From Rugamonas sp. (GTDB lineage: Bacteria; Pseudomonadota; Gammaproteobacteria; Burkholderiales; Burkholderiaceae_D), in NCBI RefSeq assembly GCF_025354735.1, contig NZ_JANXMI010000001.1:1-64000 (forward strand): a stretch of DNA of 64,000 nt, given 5' to 3'. Below, in pieces: positions 8,914-20,934 of this stretch. Both the position numbers and the translations under genes were made by a program. A model generated the notes under the pieces. That model did not search any database and was not told the origin of the DNA. It saw only the letters and a program-made list of their open reading frames with translations. Each line of letters opens with the position of its first letter. Within the stretch, counting starts at the first letter, position 1.

Positions 8914-11388
8914 TCAAAAGTCCACGGTCAGGCGCGCGCCGTAGGTGCGCGGCGGCAGGTACATGGCCTGCCACACCGGCGCGGCCGATGTCGCCGGCGA
9001 CACGTTGACGATGTTCGGCACCGATTTCACGTTGGCGTTTTCGGCGTTTTGCACGAACGCTTCGATCGCCCACTTCTGGTTGTTGGCCGGCTCGTAGCGC
9101 ACCGTGAGGTCGGTGCGGGTGTACGATTTCTGACGATCCGGCGCGCCGTCGTTGAAGATATCGAGCCAGCTCGAGGTCTCGAAGTGCGTATTCATACGCG
9201 GCATGATCTTGGCGCCGCTATCGAGCTGGAAGCGGTGTTCGTACGCGAACGTGGCCGAGAAGTGCGGCGCGTGCGGCAGTTCGTTGCCCTTCAAATTGCG
9301 CACCAGCGACGACGATCCCGGCACCTTGACGTTGTTGTTGCTGGAGACGTCGGCGTCGGACGTGAGCAGCGTGTCCATCTCGGTGTGCTGGAACGAGGCC
9401 GCGACCTGCACCGTGTCGACCGGCGTGATGCGCGCTTTCAGTTCGCCTTCGAGGCCCGACGCTTTCGCGCCTTCGGCATTGGCCGTCAACAGGAAGCTGG
9501 CGCCGTTCGGGAAGGTGGTCGGGACCGAGACCTGATAGCCTTTGAAGTCGGCGTAGTACAGCGCCGAACTCCAGGTCAGCTTGCCGTTCATGGCCTTGCC
9601 CTTCAGGCCCAGTTCATAGCTGGTCAGCGTTTCCGGATTGGTGTGGACGCCGCCGTCGGTCAGCACGCCCGATTTGTAGCCGGTACCGATGCTGGCGTAG
9701 CCGAGCAAATCGGGCGTGATGTCGACGTCGCCCTTGATCAGCCACGTGGTGTGGTGCCAGTGCGCGGCGCCGGTGTTCGACAGCGCGGTCTTGCCGTCAG
9801 GGCCGATCACCGAGGGATTGGGCACGTAGCCGACATCGGCCGGGAAGTCGGAGGCGGATATCGGTTCGCAGGCCTTGCCGTTCGGCTGCGTGGTCGGGCA
9901 GTAGTAATTGACGCCGCCGTTGTTGCGCTTCTGGTCCCACGTTTCGCGCAGGCCGCCGGTCATGCGGAAGCGGTCCGTCACGTTCCACACGTCCTGCGTG
10001 AACAGGGCCGACGACTTGACCGATTCGGCCGGCTGGTAAAAACTGTTCGACGTCAGCGCCGGCCAGCCGCAGGTGGTGCAGCCATAGCCTTCCTGGGTGC
10101 CGGAGTAGGCCGGCTGGTCGAGGCGGATGGCGGCGCGCTCGTGGAAGTAGTAGGCGCCGAGCAGCCAGTCGACGGTCTTCTTGCCGGACGATTTCAGATT
10201 CACTTCGCCGCTGGCGTTGGTGTAGTGTTCCCAGTCGATGCGGGTGTTGCGCAGGATGCCGCCGGTGGTGTCGCTGGTCGGCACGGTGTAGCCGCCGCGC
10301 GCGTCGAACTGCTCGTTGCCGTTGGTGCGCTGGGTGCCGCCGATCAGCGACAGGTCGATGTCCGGCGTGAGCGTGTAGTCGATGCGGCTGCGGATGGTGT
10401 CGACCTTGCGGTGCAGGACGGGCGCGATCTGGATCAGCGCCGACCACAGGTCGGTGCCGGCGCGCGGGGTCTGGTTCAGATTCATCGACGGCGTGCCGTT
10501 GTCGAGGAAGCCCTCGTAGGAGACGTCGGCGCGCAGGTCGGCGCTCGGCTGCCACGCGGCCGAGATGCGGACCGCCTTCTGGTCCTGCGAATTGTATTTC
10601 GGGCCGCTGGTGATGAAGTTGTTCTTGTTCAGGCCCGGCACGTCGGGCGCGGCCTGGTAGTCGACATAGCCGTCGTGCTTCTCTCCGGCGTAGGCCACGC
10701 GCAGCGCGAACTGGTCGTTGATCGGGATGTTGTAGCTGAGGCGCTCGCCGACGCGGTTGTAGGAGCCCAGCGTCAGGTCGGCGTTGCCTTCGTTGACGCC
10801 GATCTTCGCTTTCGCGGTGACCATGTTGACGGCGCCGGCGGTGGAGTTGCGGCCCCACAGCGTGCCTTGCGGGCCGCGCATCACTTCGACGCGGTCCATG
10901 TCGAACAGCAGCGTGGTGGCGCCTTCGGCGCGCGGCGAGTAGACGCCGTCGACGTAGACCGACACTTCGGGGTCGGCCTGCTCGGTCTTGGCGCCGTCGT
11001 TGCCGATGCCGCGCATCGTCAGCAACAGCACCGAGTGGTCGCCCTGGGCGGTGGCCTGGAAGCTCGGCGTCAGGTGGGTGATGTCTTCGAGGTTCTTGAC
11101 GTGGGCGTCGTCGAGCGCCTGGGCCGACAGCGCGGTGATGGCCAGCGGCGTTTTCAGCAGCGTGGTCGAACGTTTGGTGGCGGTGACGATCACTTCGGGG
11201 ATGGCGCCGTTGTCGCGCGCCGCCGGCGCCGGCCGGGCGCTGGTGTCGGTGTCGGCGGCTGCCGGTGCGCTGACGGCGGGCGCGTTGTCCGTGGCGGCGC
11301 TGTTGGCCGTGTCGGCGGCGTAGGCGCCGGCGACGTGGGCCGCCATCGCGATCAGCGTGGTGCCAAGTATGTGCTTCGGTTGGAACAT
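8914..11388 (-). CDS. TonB-dependent outer-membrane receptor
   Basis: 824 aa; signal peptide, TonB box-like EVIVTATKRSTTLLKTPLAITALS plug, VEVMRGPQGTLWGRNSTAGAVNMVTAKA, C-terminal aromatic strand YGARLTVDF. Confidence 0.93.
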   Translation of the reverse strand: MFQPKHILGTTLIAMAAHVAGAYAADTANSAATDNAPAVSAPAAADTDTSARPAPAARDNGAIPEVIVTATKRSTTLLKTPLAITALSAQALDDAHVKNLEDITHLTPSFQATAQGDHSVLLLTMRGIGNDGAKTEQADPEVSVYVDGVYSPRAEGATTLLFDMDRVEVMRGPQGTLWGRNSTAGAVNMVTAKAKIGVNEGNADLTLGSYNRVGERLSYNIPINDQFALRVAYAGEKHDGYVDYQAAPDVPGLNKNNFITSGPKYNSQDQKAVRISAAWQPSADLRADVSYEGFLDNGTPSMNLNQTPRAGTDLWSALIQIAPVLHRKVDTIRSRIDYTLTPDIDLSLIGGTQRTNGNEQFDARGGYTVPTSDTTGGILRNTRIDWEHYTNASGEVNLKSSGKKTVDWLLGAYYFHERAAIRLDQPAYSGTQEGYGCTTCGWPALTSNSFYQPAESVKSSALFTQDVWNVTDRFRMTGGLRETWDQKRNNGGVNYYCPTTQPNGKACEPISASDFPADVGYVPNPSVIGPDGKTALSNTGAAHWHHTTWLIKGDVDITPDLLGYASIGTGYKSGVLTDGGVHTNPETLTSYELGLKGKAMNGKLTWSSALYYADFKGYQVSVPTTFPNGASFLLTANAEGAKASGLEGELKARITPVDTVQVAASFQHTEMDTLLTSDADVSSNNNVKVPGSSSLVRNLKGNELPHAPHFSATFAYEHRFQLDSGAKIMPRMNTHFETSSWLDIFNDGAPDRQKSYTRTDLTVRYEPANNQKWAIEAFVQNAENANVKSVPNIVNVSPATSAAPVWQAMYLPPRTYGARLTVDF

Positions 11389-11442
11389 GGTGTTTGTCTC
11401 CTGGGTTGACTGCTGTTTTTATGGGTGCTGCGGTGGCGCTTA

Positions 11443-11967
11443 TTAACTGGTGTGCGGGCCGGACGAATTGAGAATCTGCGCCACCAGTTCTGCGACCGGT
11501 TGGCGGATGTCGAGGACGATGCCGGCTTCGTCCGCTTGCAGCGGTTCGAGGTCGCGCAGCTGGCTGTCGAGCAGCGACGGCGGCATGTAGTGGCCGGCGC
11601 GCGCCAGCATGCGGTCGGCGATCAGCTCGCGCTCGCCGCTCAGGTGGGCGAAGCGCAGCGCCGGGTCGCCGGTGCGCAGCAGGTCGCGGTAGCGGCGCTT
11701 CAGGGCCGAGCACGACAGCACCATGCCGATCTGGCTGTCGCGGGCGTTGCGGATCTGGTTTTGCAGCGTCAGCAGCCAGTCGGCGCGGTCGTCGTCGGTC
11801 AGCGGCGTGCCGGCCGACATCTTGGCGACATTGGCGGCCGAGTGGAAGCTGTCGCCTTCGAGGAAGGGCACGCCGAGCGCCTCGGCCAGCGCGCGGCCGA
11901 CCTCGCTCTTGCCGCAGCCGCTGACGCCCATGACGACCCAGCGGAACGTTTTCGTAGTGGTTTGCAT
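11443..11967 (-). CDS. gntK: gluconokinase
   Basis: 174 aa; VMGVSGCGKSEVGRALAEALGVPFLEGDSFHSAANVAKMSAGTPLTDDDRADWL...VLSCSALKRRYRDLLR is the gluconokinase signature. Confidence 0.95.
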   Translation of the reverse strand: MQTTTKTFRWVVMGVSGCGKSEVGRALAEALGVPFLEGDSFHSAANVAKMSAGTPLTDDDRADWLLTLQNQIRNARDSQIGMVLSCSALKRRYRDLLRTGDPALRFAHLSGERELIADRMLARAGHYMPPSLLDSQLRDLEPLQADEAGIVLDIRQPVAELVAQILNSSGPHTS

Positions 11968-12007
11968 GTGTGCTTGCCCAGTTGGAAAGTCAGTTTTTAG
12001 CGTAAAA

Positions 12008-12023
12008 ATGATAGCGCTAACAT
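12008..12023. promoter_or_regulatory. candidate GntR/LacI operator upstream of gntK
   Basis: ATGATA-GCGC-TAACAT, 41 bp before the gntK start; matches the E. coli GntR-type half-site spacing ATGTTA-N4-TAACAT. Confidence 0.7.
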
Positions 12024-12148
12024 TGAGGCCGAAGTTTAGCGCGCCGCGAAAATTTGTAAAGAAGAATCGATGTTGCGATGCAGCAGAGGGACGGTCGCGT
12101 GTTTGGAGGAGTGCGGGACAAGCCCGGCTCAGCGCAACCGGCGCCTGC

Positions 12149-12200
12149 GAAACGGCGGCGGCGAAACCGGCGGCAGCGAAACCGGCGACGGCGAAACCGA
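12149..12200. repeat. short imperfect tandem repeat (period ~15 bp, GAAACCGGCGGCGGC-like)
   Basis: GAAA steps at 12149, 12163, 12178 and 12193 separated by GC-rich 10-11-mers. Confidence 0.5.
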
Positions 12201-12258
12201 GGTTGGACCGCGAGGTCAGCCGGCGCCAGCTCGCGCAGTCAAAACCCGCCTGCGCCGC

Positions 12259-13287
12259 TCACGCGCTCTCCCGCGCCATCAGCGTGAAGCCGAGGTCGAT
12301 CTGGGTGCGGGCCGGCTGTTCGCCCTTGATGACGGCGCGCAGCAGCGTCGCCGCTTCGTAGCCGATGCGGTAGCGCGGCGTGCCGACCGTCGTCACCGAC
12401 GGATTCATCCACGCCGACGCCGGCAAGTCGTTGAAGCCGCACACGGCCAGTTGCTGCGGCACCGCGATGCCGCGCCGCTGGCACTGGTAAATGGCGCCGT
12501 GGGCCAGATCGTCGTTGCAGCAGAAGATGGCTTCGCAGTCCGGCGCCTGTGCCAGCATGCGGCCCAGCAGCTCGGCGCCGAGCGCGATGGTCGACGGGTC
12601 GCTGACCATCACTTCCAGCTTGGCATCGGACAGGCCGGCGTCCTGCATGGCCTGGCGGTAGCCCTCGGCGCGCCGCATGGTGCGTTCGTCGAGTTGGGCG
12701 GCGATGAAACCGATGCGGCGGTGGCCCTTGTCGATCAGGTAGCGCGTCATCGCGTAGCCGGCCTGCGACTGCGAGAAGCCGACCGAGGGCTGGGCCGGGT
12801 CGCTCGACATGTCCATCATCGAGACGATGGGCAGTTGCGACGTCGCCAGCATCTTTTGCACGCGCTTGCTGTGGGTGAGGCCGGACAGCAGCAAGCCGTC
12901 CGGATTGGACTGCATGTAGATGTTGAGCAGCTTCTCCTCCTCGGCGTCCGAATAGCGCGTGTTGCCGATCAGGATCTGGTAGTCGTCGGCGTCGAGCGCG
13001 TCCTGGATGCCGCCCAGCACTTCGGTGAACACGGCGTTCGACAGCGACGGCACCAGCACCACGATGACGTTGGAATGGGCCGAGGCGAGGGCGCGGGCGG
13101 CGCGGTTGGGCACGTAGCCGAGTTCGGCGACGGCGCGGTCGACGCGGTCGCGCAGCGCCTGCGACACCATGTTCGGATGGCTGATGGCGCGCGAGGCGGT
13201 CATCGTGGCCACGCCGGCGTGGTCGGCGACGGCGGCGAGGGTGATGCGGCCGCTGGAGCGACTCTTGCCTTGTAGTGTCTTGGTCAT
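12259..13287 (-). CDS. LacI-family transcriptional regulator, GntR (gluconate repressor)-like
   Basis: ITLAAVADHAGVATMTASRAISHPNMVSQALRDRVDRAVAELGYVPNRAARAL HTH; VLVPSLSNAVFTEVLGGIQDALDADDYQILIGNT effector domain resembles gluconate GntR. Start at the internal ATG at 13287. Confidence 0.9.
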   Translation of the reverse strand: MTKTLQGKSRSSGRITLAAVADHAGVATMTASRAISHPNMVSQALRDRVDRAVAELGYVPNRAARALASAHSNVIVVLVPSLSNAVFTEVLGGIQDALDADDYQILIGNTRYSDAEEEKLLNIYMQSNPDGLLLSGLTHSKRVQKMLATSQLPIVSMMDMSSDPAQPSVGFSQSQAGYAMTRYLIDKGHRRIGFIAAQLDERTMRRAEGYRQAMQDAGLSDAKLEVMVSDPSTIALGAELLGRMLAQAPDCEAIFCCNDDLAHGAIYQCQRRGIAVPQQLAVCGFNDLPASAWMNPSVTTVGTPRYRIGYEAATLLRAVIKGEQPARTQIDLGFTLMARESA

Positions 13288-13315
13288 GCGTCGGTGGCGA
13301 GCGTAATGGTGATGG

Positions 13316-13331
13316 TAGTTAGCGTTATCAT
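13316..13331. promoter_or_regulatory. candidate autoregulatory GntR/LacI operator upstream of the lacI-type gene
   Basis: TAGTTA-GCGT-TATCAT (reverse strand ATGATA-ACGC-TAACTA), the same architecture as 12008-12023. Confidence 0.6.
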
Positions 13332-13385
13332 TATGCGGACCCGGTGCGGACACCGTCCTGCGGCGGCCGGCCCGATGGCGTCGGT

Positions 13386-13946
13386 TCAGTGGCAATCGGC
13401 CAGCGTCTTTTGATTTTTGGTGGCGGCGGCGCTGCGCTGGGCGTCATCCATGATGATGCGGTTGCCGTCCTTGTCGTAGGTGGTGAGCCGGATGCCCTCG
13501 TCGAGCGCGCGCTGGTTGTTGCGCGCGCCGTCGCAGTTGGCGGCGGCGCTGGCCTTGCGCGCCGCCTCCTCGCCGGCCGACTTGGCTTTCTTGGCCGCTT
13601 CGGCCTGGCGCTTGTCGTAGTCGGCGTTGCGTTCTACCAGCGTCGGCGGCGCCTTCGCTTTCGGCTCGGCCGCGGCGGTCTCGCCGTCGGCCGGCGCCGG
13701 CGGTGGCGCGTTCGGATCGAACAGCGGCTTGCCGGGCGCCTTCAAGATGCGCTGTTCCGGCACCGATGGCGGCGGCGGCTGGTCCGACAAGTGTTTGATG
13801 CCCTTGTCGTCGATCCAGATGAACTGCGCCAGCGCGTGCGCCGACACGGCCAGCAGCGCGCCGCAGGCCAGCAGGCGCACAAGGGCGGGCAGCCGGTGGG
13901 GTTGAGGGTGCTGGCTTGGGTGCCGCTTATATGCGCTTGCTGTCAT
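13386..13946 (-). CDS. DUF4124 domain-containing protein
   Basis: Signal peptide, then FIWIDDKGIKHLSDQPPPPSVPEQRIL, typical of DUF4124; divergent from guaB. Confidence 0.85.
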   Translation of the reverse strand: MTASAYKRHPSQHPQPHRLPALVRLLACGALLAVSAHALAQFIWIDDKGIKHLSDQPPPPSVPEQRILKAPGKPLFDPNAPPPAPADGETAAAEPKAKAPPTLVERNADYDKRQAEAAKKAKSAGEEAARKASAAANCDGARNNQRALDEGIRLTTYDKDGNRIIMDDAQRSAAATKNQKTLADCH

Positions 13947-14086
13947 CTGCTTCTTTCATCCGCGTTGCGTCCGTGCTGCCCTCGTTTGCCGGCAGATTTC
14001 GCCATGATTCTGCGGCCCTGTCCCCGCAGATGCAAGGGTTTAATCGGGCTTTTTTAACTTGCAGGGACGGAGCTGATGTTTTTCTG

Positions 14087-15582
<1,496 letters not shown>

Positions 15583-15732
15583 ACCTGGTCAGGCCGGCGG
15601 CCCCAGCGCCGCCGGCGTTGCAGTTTTACGGGCGCGCGCCGCCTCTTGCCCTGACGGTCCGCGCCGGCGCAGCCCTTGCGCGGCGGACCGCTCATTCCGC
15701 ACCGATGTTTTCATTTTTAAAGCACTCATCCC

Positions 15733-17343
<1,611 letters not shown>

Positions 17344-17390
17344 TATCCCGTCCGGCAGCCTCTGGCAGCGGCGGGTAATTGGATGAGATG

Positions 17391-17416
17391 AAGCCCCTGA
17401 TTTTCAGGGGCTTTTT
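17391..17416 (+). terminator. Rho-independent terminator after guaA
   Basis: AGCCCCTGA-ttt-TCAGGGGCT stem followed by TTTTCTTTTTT. Confidence 0.9.
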
Positions 17417-17436
17417 CTTTTTTAAGCGGCTGGACC

Positions 17437-17512
17437 ATGGCGCAGAGCGGCGACGGTTATCTCTGGATGGGCGGCGCCGCCGGGCTGTTGCGGTTTGACG
17501 GCCTGCGCGGGA
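17437..17512 (+). pseudogene. relic of a two-component-regulator propeller-domain protein
   Basis: In-frame MAQSGDGYLWMGGAAGLLRFDGLR matches the consensus propeller repeat (DGYLWxGTxxGLxRFDG); the rest of the gene is absent. Confidence 0.55.
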
Positions 17513-17523
17513 ACGGACGGGTA

Positions 17524-18159
17524 TCAGGTGGCAGGTATCAGCGCTTCGGCCTTGGCAATGGCGCGCCGAACGGCCGGGCGCTGGGCCACCAGCTCGTACC
17601 AGCGTTCGACGTTCGGCGTGGCGCTGAAATCGATGCCGGCGAAGGCGCGGCGCCAGATCCAGCCGAAGTGGGCGATGTCGGCGATCGTATAGTCTTCGCC
17701 GGCGGCGTAGGTGGTTTTGGCCAGCACCTGGTCGAGTATCGCCATGGTGCGCTTGGCTTCGCCATGAAAGCGCAGTATCGCGGCGGGCAGTAGGTCGGGC
17801 GCCGATTTCTGGAAGTAGCCGGACTGGCCAAATGCCGGGCCGATACCGGACGCGTGGAAGAACAATTGTTCAAACACGCGGGCGCGTGCTTCGCCCGAGC
17901 TCGGCAGCAAGCGGCCGTGCTGCTCCGCCAGGTAGATCAGGATGGCCGCCGATTCGCTCAGCACCATGTCCTGGCCGCCGCCCATGCCGACGGTCAGCAC
18001 CGGGACCTTGGCGTTCGGGTTGAGCGCAATGAACTCGTCGGATTTCTGCTCGCCCTTGCGTACGTTGATACCTTGCAAAGCGTATTCCACTTCGAGTTCT
18101 TCGAGGGCGATGATGGGTTTGATGCTGTTAGGAGTGCCGAAGGCAAAAAGCTGATACAT
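17524..18159 (-). CDS. glutathione S-transferase family protein
   Basis: MYQLFAFGTPNSIKPIIALEELEVEYALQGINVRKGEQKSDEFIALNPNAKVPVL...SESAAILIYLAEQHG. Start at ATG 18159. Confidence 0.9.
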   Translation of the reverse strand: MYQLFAFGTPNSIKPIIALEELEVEYALQGINVRKGEQKSDEFIALNPNAKVPVLTVGMGGGQDMVLSESAAILIYLAEQHGRLLPSSGEARARVFEQLFFHASGIGPAFGQSGYFQKSAPDLLPAAILRFHGEAKRTMAILDQVLAKTTYAAGEDYTIADIAHFGWIWRRAFAGIDFSATPNVERWYELVAQRPAVRRAIAKAEALIPAT

Positions 18160-18214
18160 GATGTGTCCTTGGTGGATGAGAGTCTGGATGTGCTGGTCGC
18201 TACTCCGCAGCCCA

Positions 18215-18871
18215 CTAACGCGCGCCGAGATGCAGCGCGCGCAGCACCGGCAGCACGTTCTCCGGCTCCGCGCGTATGGTGTAGTCGGGATGGACTTCGC
18301 TGTACAGCACGACACCGTCGCTGCCGATGACGAAGCGCGCCGTCATCGGCAGCGTCCAGCTGTCATCGCCATTCAGGCGCGGCAGGTCGTTGCCCAGTTT
18401 GCGATACAGGTCGGCGACATAGACCGGCAGCTCATAGGCTAGTCCGAACAGCGCGGCGGTGCGGTTGTGCGGGTCGCTGAGCATCGTCAATTGGCCGTCG
18501 TCCTGGATCGACGCCAGCTCCGGCGACACGGCGACCACGCGCGCGCCCGCCGCGGCCAACTTGGGCAGAGCCGCTTTCATGGCATCCAATTCCATGTTGC
18601 AGTAAGGACACCAACTACCGCGATAGAACATCAGCACCAGCGGCCCATGTTTCAGCAAGCTGCCCGAGCTGATCGTCTGTCCTTGCCGATTGCGCAATTT
18701 AAACGCGGGGGCGCGGTCGCCGGCCCGCAAGGTATTGCGGGCCCGGCCCGATGCGACCAGCTCGGCGATCCCGCGCGCCAGCAGGGCGGCCGTTTCGGGC
18801 GATGCCTTGTGCGCGGTCTCGCCGGCGCTGAAACACGCTTCGAAAGCGTCGAGTTGTTCCTGGAGTGCCAT
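18215..18871 (-). CDS. peroxiredoxin-like (AhpC/TSA) family protein
   Basis: LVLMFYRGSWCPYCNMELDAMKAALPKLAAAGARVVAVSPE. Start at ATG 18871. Confidence 0.88.
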   Translation of the reverse strand: MALQEQLDAFEACFSAGETAHKASPETAALLARGIAELVASGRARNTLRAGDRAPAFKLRNRQGQTISSGSLLKHGPLVLMFYRGSWCPYCNMELDAMKAALPKLAAAGARVVAVSPELASIQDDGQLTMLSDPHNRTAALFGLAYELPVYVADLYRKLGNDLPRLNGDDSWTLPMTARFVIGSDGVVLYSEVHPDYTIRAEPENVLPVLRALHLGAR

Positions 18872-18890
18872 GGTAGCTGGTCGCAATGCC

Positions 18891-19628
18891 TTAGATTTGA
18901 GCGTAACCGCCGTCGACGAACAAATCGATGCCGGAAATGAAGCTACTCTCCGGGGGCGCCAGGAACAGCGCCGCATTGGCCATGTCGTCGCCGGTGTCGA
19001 TGCGATTCAAGGGCGTGCCGGCGGCCAGCATGGCCTTGATGTCGTCGTTCAACAAACCGTCCAGGCCAGGGGTCTGGGTGTGGCCGGGCGAGAGCACATT
19101 GATGCGGATGTTGCGCGGCTTCAGGTCGACGATCCAGCTGCGGGCGAAGGAGCGCACGGCAGCCTTGCTTGCGTTGTAGACGGAGAAGGCTTCGAAGCCC
19201 TTGATCGATGCAATCGGGCCGGTCATGATGACGGCGGCTCCGTCGGGCATCAGCGGCAGCGCTTTTTGCACGGTGAACAGCAGGCCGCGCACGTTGACGT
19301 TGAAGGTCTTGTCGAAGTGCTCAGCGCTGATGTCGCCGAACTTGCCGAGTTCATAGAAGCCTGCGTTGGCGAACAAGACGTCGATCCGGCCGGCCTGGGC
19401 TTTGACGGCGCTATAGATGCGGTCGAGGTCGTCCATATTGGCAACGTCGCCTTGCAGCGCGATGACGCCATTGCCGATTTCCGCGACGGCCTTGTCCAGT
19501 TCCGACTGACGGCGGCCGGTGATGAACACTTGCGCGCCTTCGGCGGCGTAACGCTTGGCCGCCGCCAGGCCGATGCCGGCGCTGGCACCGGTGACTACCG
19601 CGACTTTACCATTGAGTTTGTTCGACAT
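18891..19628 (-). CDS. SDR family oxidoreductase
   Basis: VAVVTGASAGIGLAAAKRYAAEG...YNASKAAVRSFARSW...VLSPGHTQTP. Start at ATG 19628. Confidence 0.92.
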   Translation of the reverse strand: MSNKLNGKVAVVTGASAGIGLAAAKRYAAEGAQVFITGRRQSELDKAVAEIGNGVIALQGDVANMDDLDRIYSAVKAQAGRIDVLFANAGFYELGKFGDISAEHFDKTFNVNVRGLLFTVQKALPLMPDGAAVIMTGPIASIKGFEAFSVYNASKAAVRSFARSWIVDLKPRNIRINVLSPGHTQTPGLDGLLNDDIKAMLAAGTPLNRIDTGDDMANAALFLAPPESSFISGIDLFVDGGYAQI

Positions 19629-19929
19629 GATCTGCTTTCTAAGTGGTTCAAAGGGACGCCTGATGCGGCGCCCATGACCACAAGATACGGGCGTGGCGGC
19701 GCGTGCGCTAGCCAGCCGCCGAGCATGACACCTATGCGAACCTGGAATAGCAGCGGCGATCATTCCCAACCAGAATAGAACTTATCTCCCACGCATGCGT
19801 AGCGCGTCCATGGCCGGTTAACCATAATCGGCAGCTCAGATAGACGACGGGCCATTCGCCAATTGCTGTAAGCGATACCGTAGCGGCCAGTGTGTCGTCA
19901 TCTCTTCATGTAACTAAAAAGGAAATGCC

Positions 19930-20679
19930 ATGTCTCGCTTGCAAGGAAAAATCGCTGTCATTACAGGGGCCAGCAGTGGAATCGGCCTGGCCACCGCGCA
20001 ACGCTTCGTCGCTGAAGGCGCGTATGTGTTCATCACCGGCCGCCGCCAGGCCGAGCTGGACAAAGCCGTCGCCCTGATCGGCGGCAACGTCACCGCCGTT
20101 CAGGGCGACGTCTCGAACCTGGACGATTTGGACCGCCTGTACGCCGTCGTCCAACAGCAGAAGGGCCGCATCGACGTGCTGGTCGCCAACTCCGGCGTGG
20201 TCGAGCAAAAACGCCTGGAAGACATCACCCCGTCCCACTACGACCAGACCAATGACATCAACGCGCGCGGCCTGCTGTTCACCGTGCAAAAAGCCTTGCC
20301 GCTGTTCAGCAACGGCGGTTCCATCGTGCTGATCGGGTCCATCGCGGCCTACATGGGTTTTCCCAACCACAGCACGTACAGCGCCACCAAGGCGGCCGTG
20401 CGTTCGTATGCGCGGACCTGGACCGCGGAGTTCAAGGACCGCGGCATCCGCGTTAACAACATCAGCCCCGGCCCGGTCGACACGCCCATCATCGACGGCC
20501 AGGCCGATACCAAGGAAGACGCCGACAAGCTGCGCGACTTCTTCCTCTCGGTAATCCCGTTGGGCCGCATGGGCCGCGCCGATGAGATCGCATCGGCGGC
20601 GCTGTTCCTGGCATCGGATGAAAGCAGCTTTATCGCTGGTATAGACTTGAGCGTGGACGGAGGCATGGGCGCTGTTTGA
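19930..20679 (+). CDS. SDR family oxidoreductase (paralog of 18891-19628)
   Basis: IAVITGASSGIGLATAQRFVAEGAYVFITGRRQAELDKAV...YSATKAAVRSYARTW...SPGPVDTPIID. Confidence 0.93.
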   Translation: MSRLQGKIAVITGASSGIGLATAQRFVAEGAYVFITGRRQAELDKAVALIGGNVTAVQGDVSNLDDLDRLYAVVQQQKGRIDVLVANSGVVEQKRLEDITPSHYDQTNDINARGLLFTVQKALPLFSNGGSIVLIGSIAAYMGFPNHSTYSATKAAVRSYARTWTAEFKDRGIRVNNISPGPVDTPIIDGQADTKEDADKLRDFFLSVIPLGRMGRADEIASAALFLASDESSFIAGIDLSVDGGMGAV

Positions 20680-20701
20680 CGCGCATCGGCGCGCTGTTGT
20701 T

Positions 20702-20830
20702 TATTAAAATGGCAAGACCATGAGTCGCCATGCCGCCGTACACATTGCCGATGCTGAGCGTGCCGCCGCCGTCCACGGCGATGGCCGCGCAGCTACCGGA
20801 GTGGTATTGCCGCTTGAATAGCAGCTGAAT
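20702..20830 (-). pseudogene. possible second propeller-domain relic
   Basis: Minus-strand open frame IQLLFKRQYHSGSCAAIAVDGGGTLSIGNVYGGMATHGLAILI resembles a propeller repeat (AIxxDxxGTLWIGTxxGGLxxxxxG). Confidence 0.3.
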
Positions 20831-20934
20831 ACGCTTTGAGTTTCATCGCATGCCCCGGGCCGCAATTCGCGGCGCCGGGGCATGCCTGTTTTGGAGGAGA
20901 TAATGTTATTATCAATGCCATGGAGGAATAAGCG

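Noticed and set aside
12149-12200. CRISPR-like short repeat
   Set aside because: Only three to four imperfect 15-bp steps with no spacers; simple GC-rich tandem repeat.
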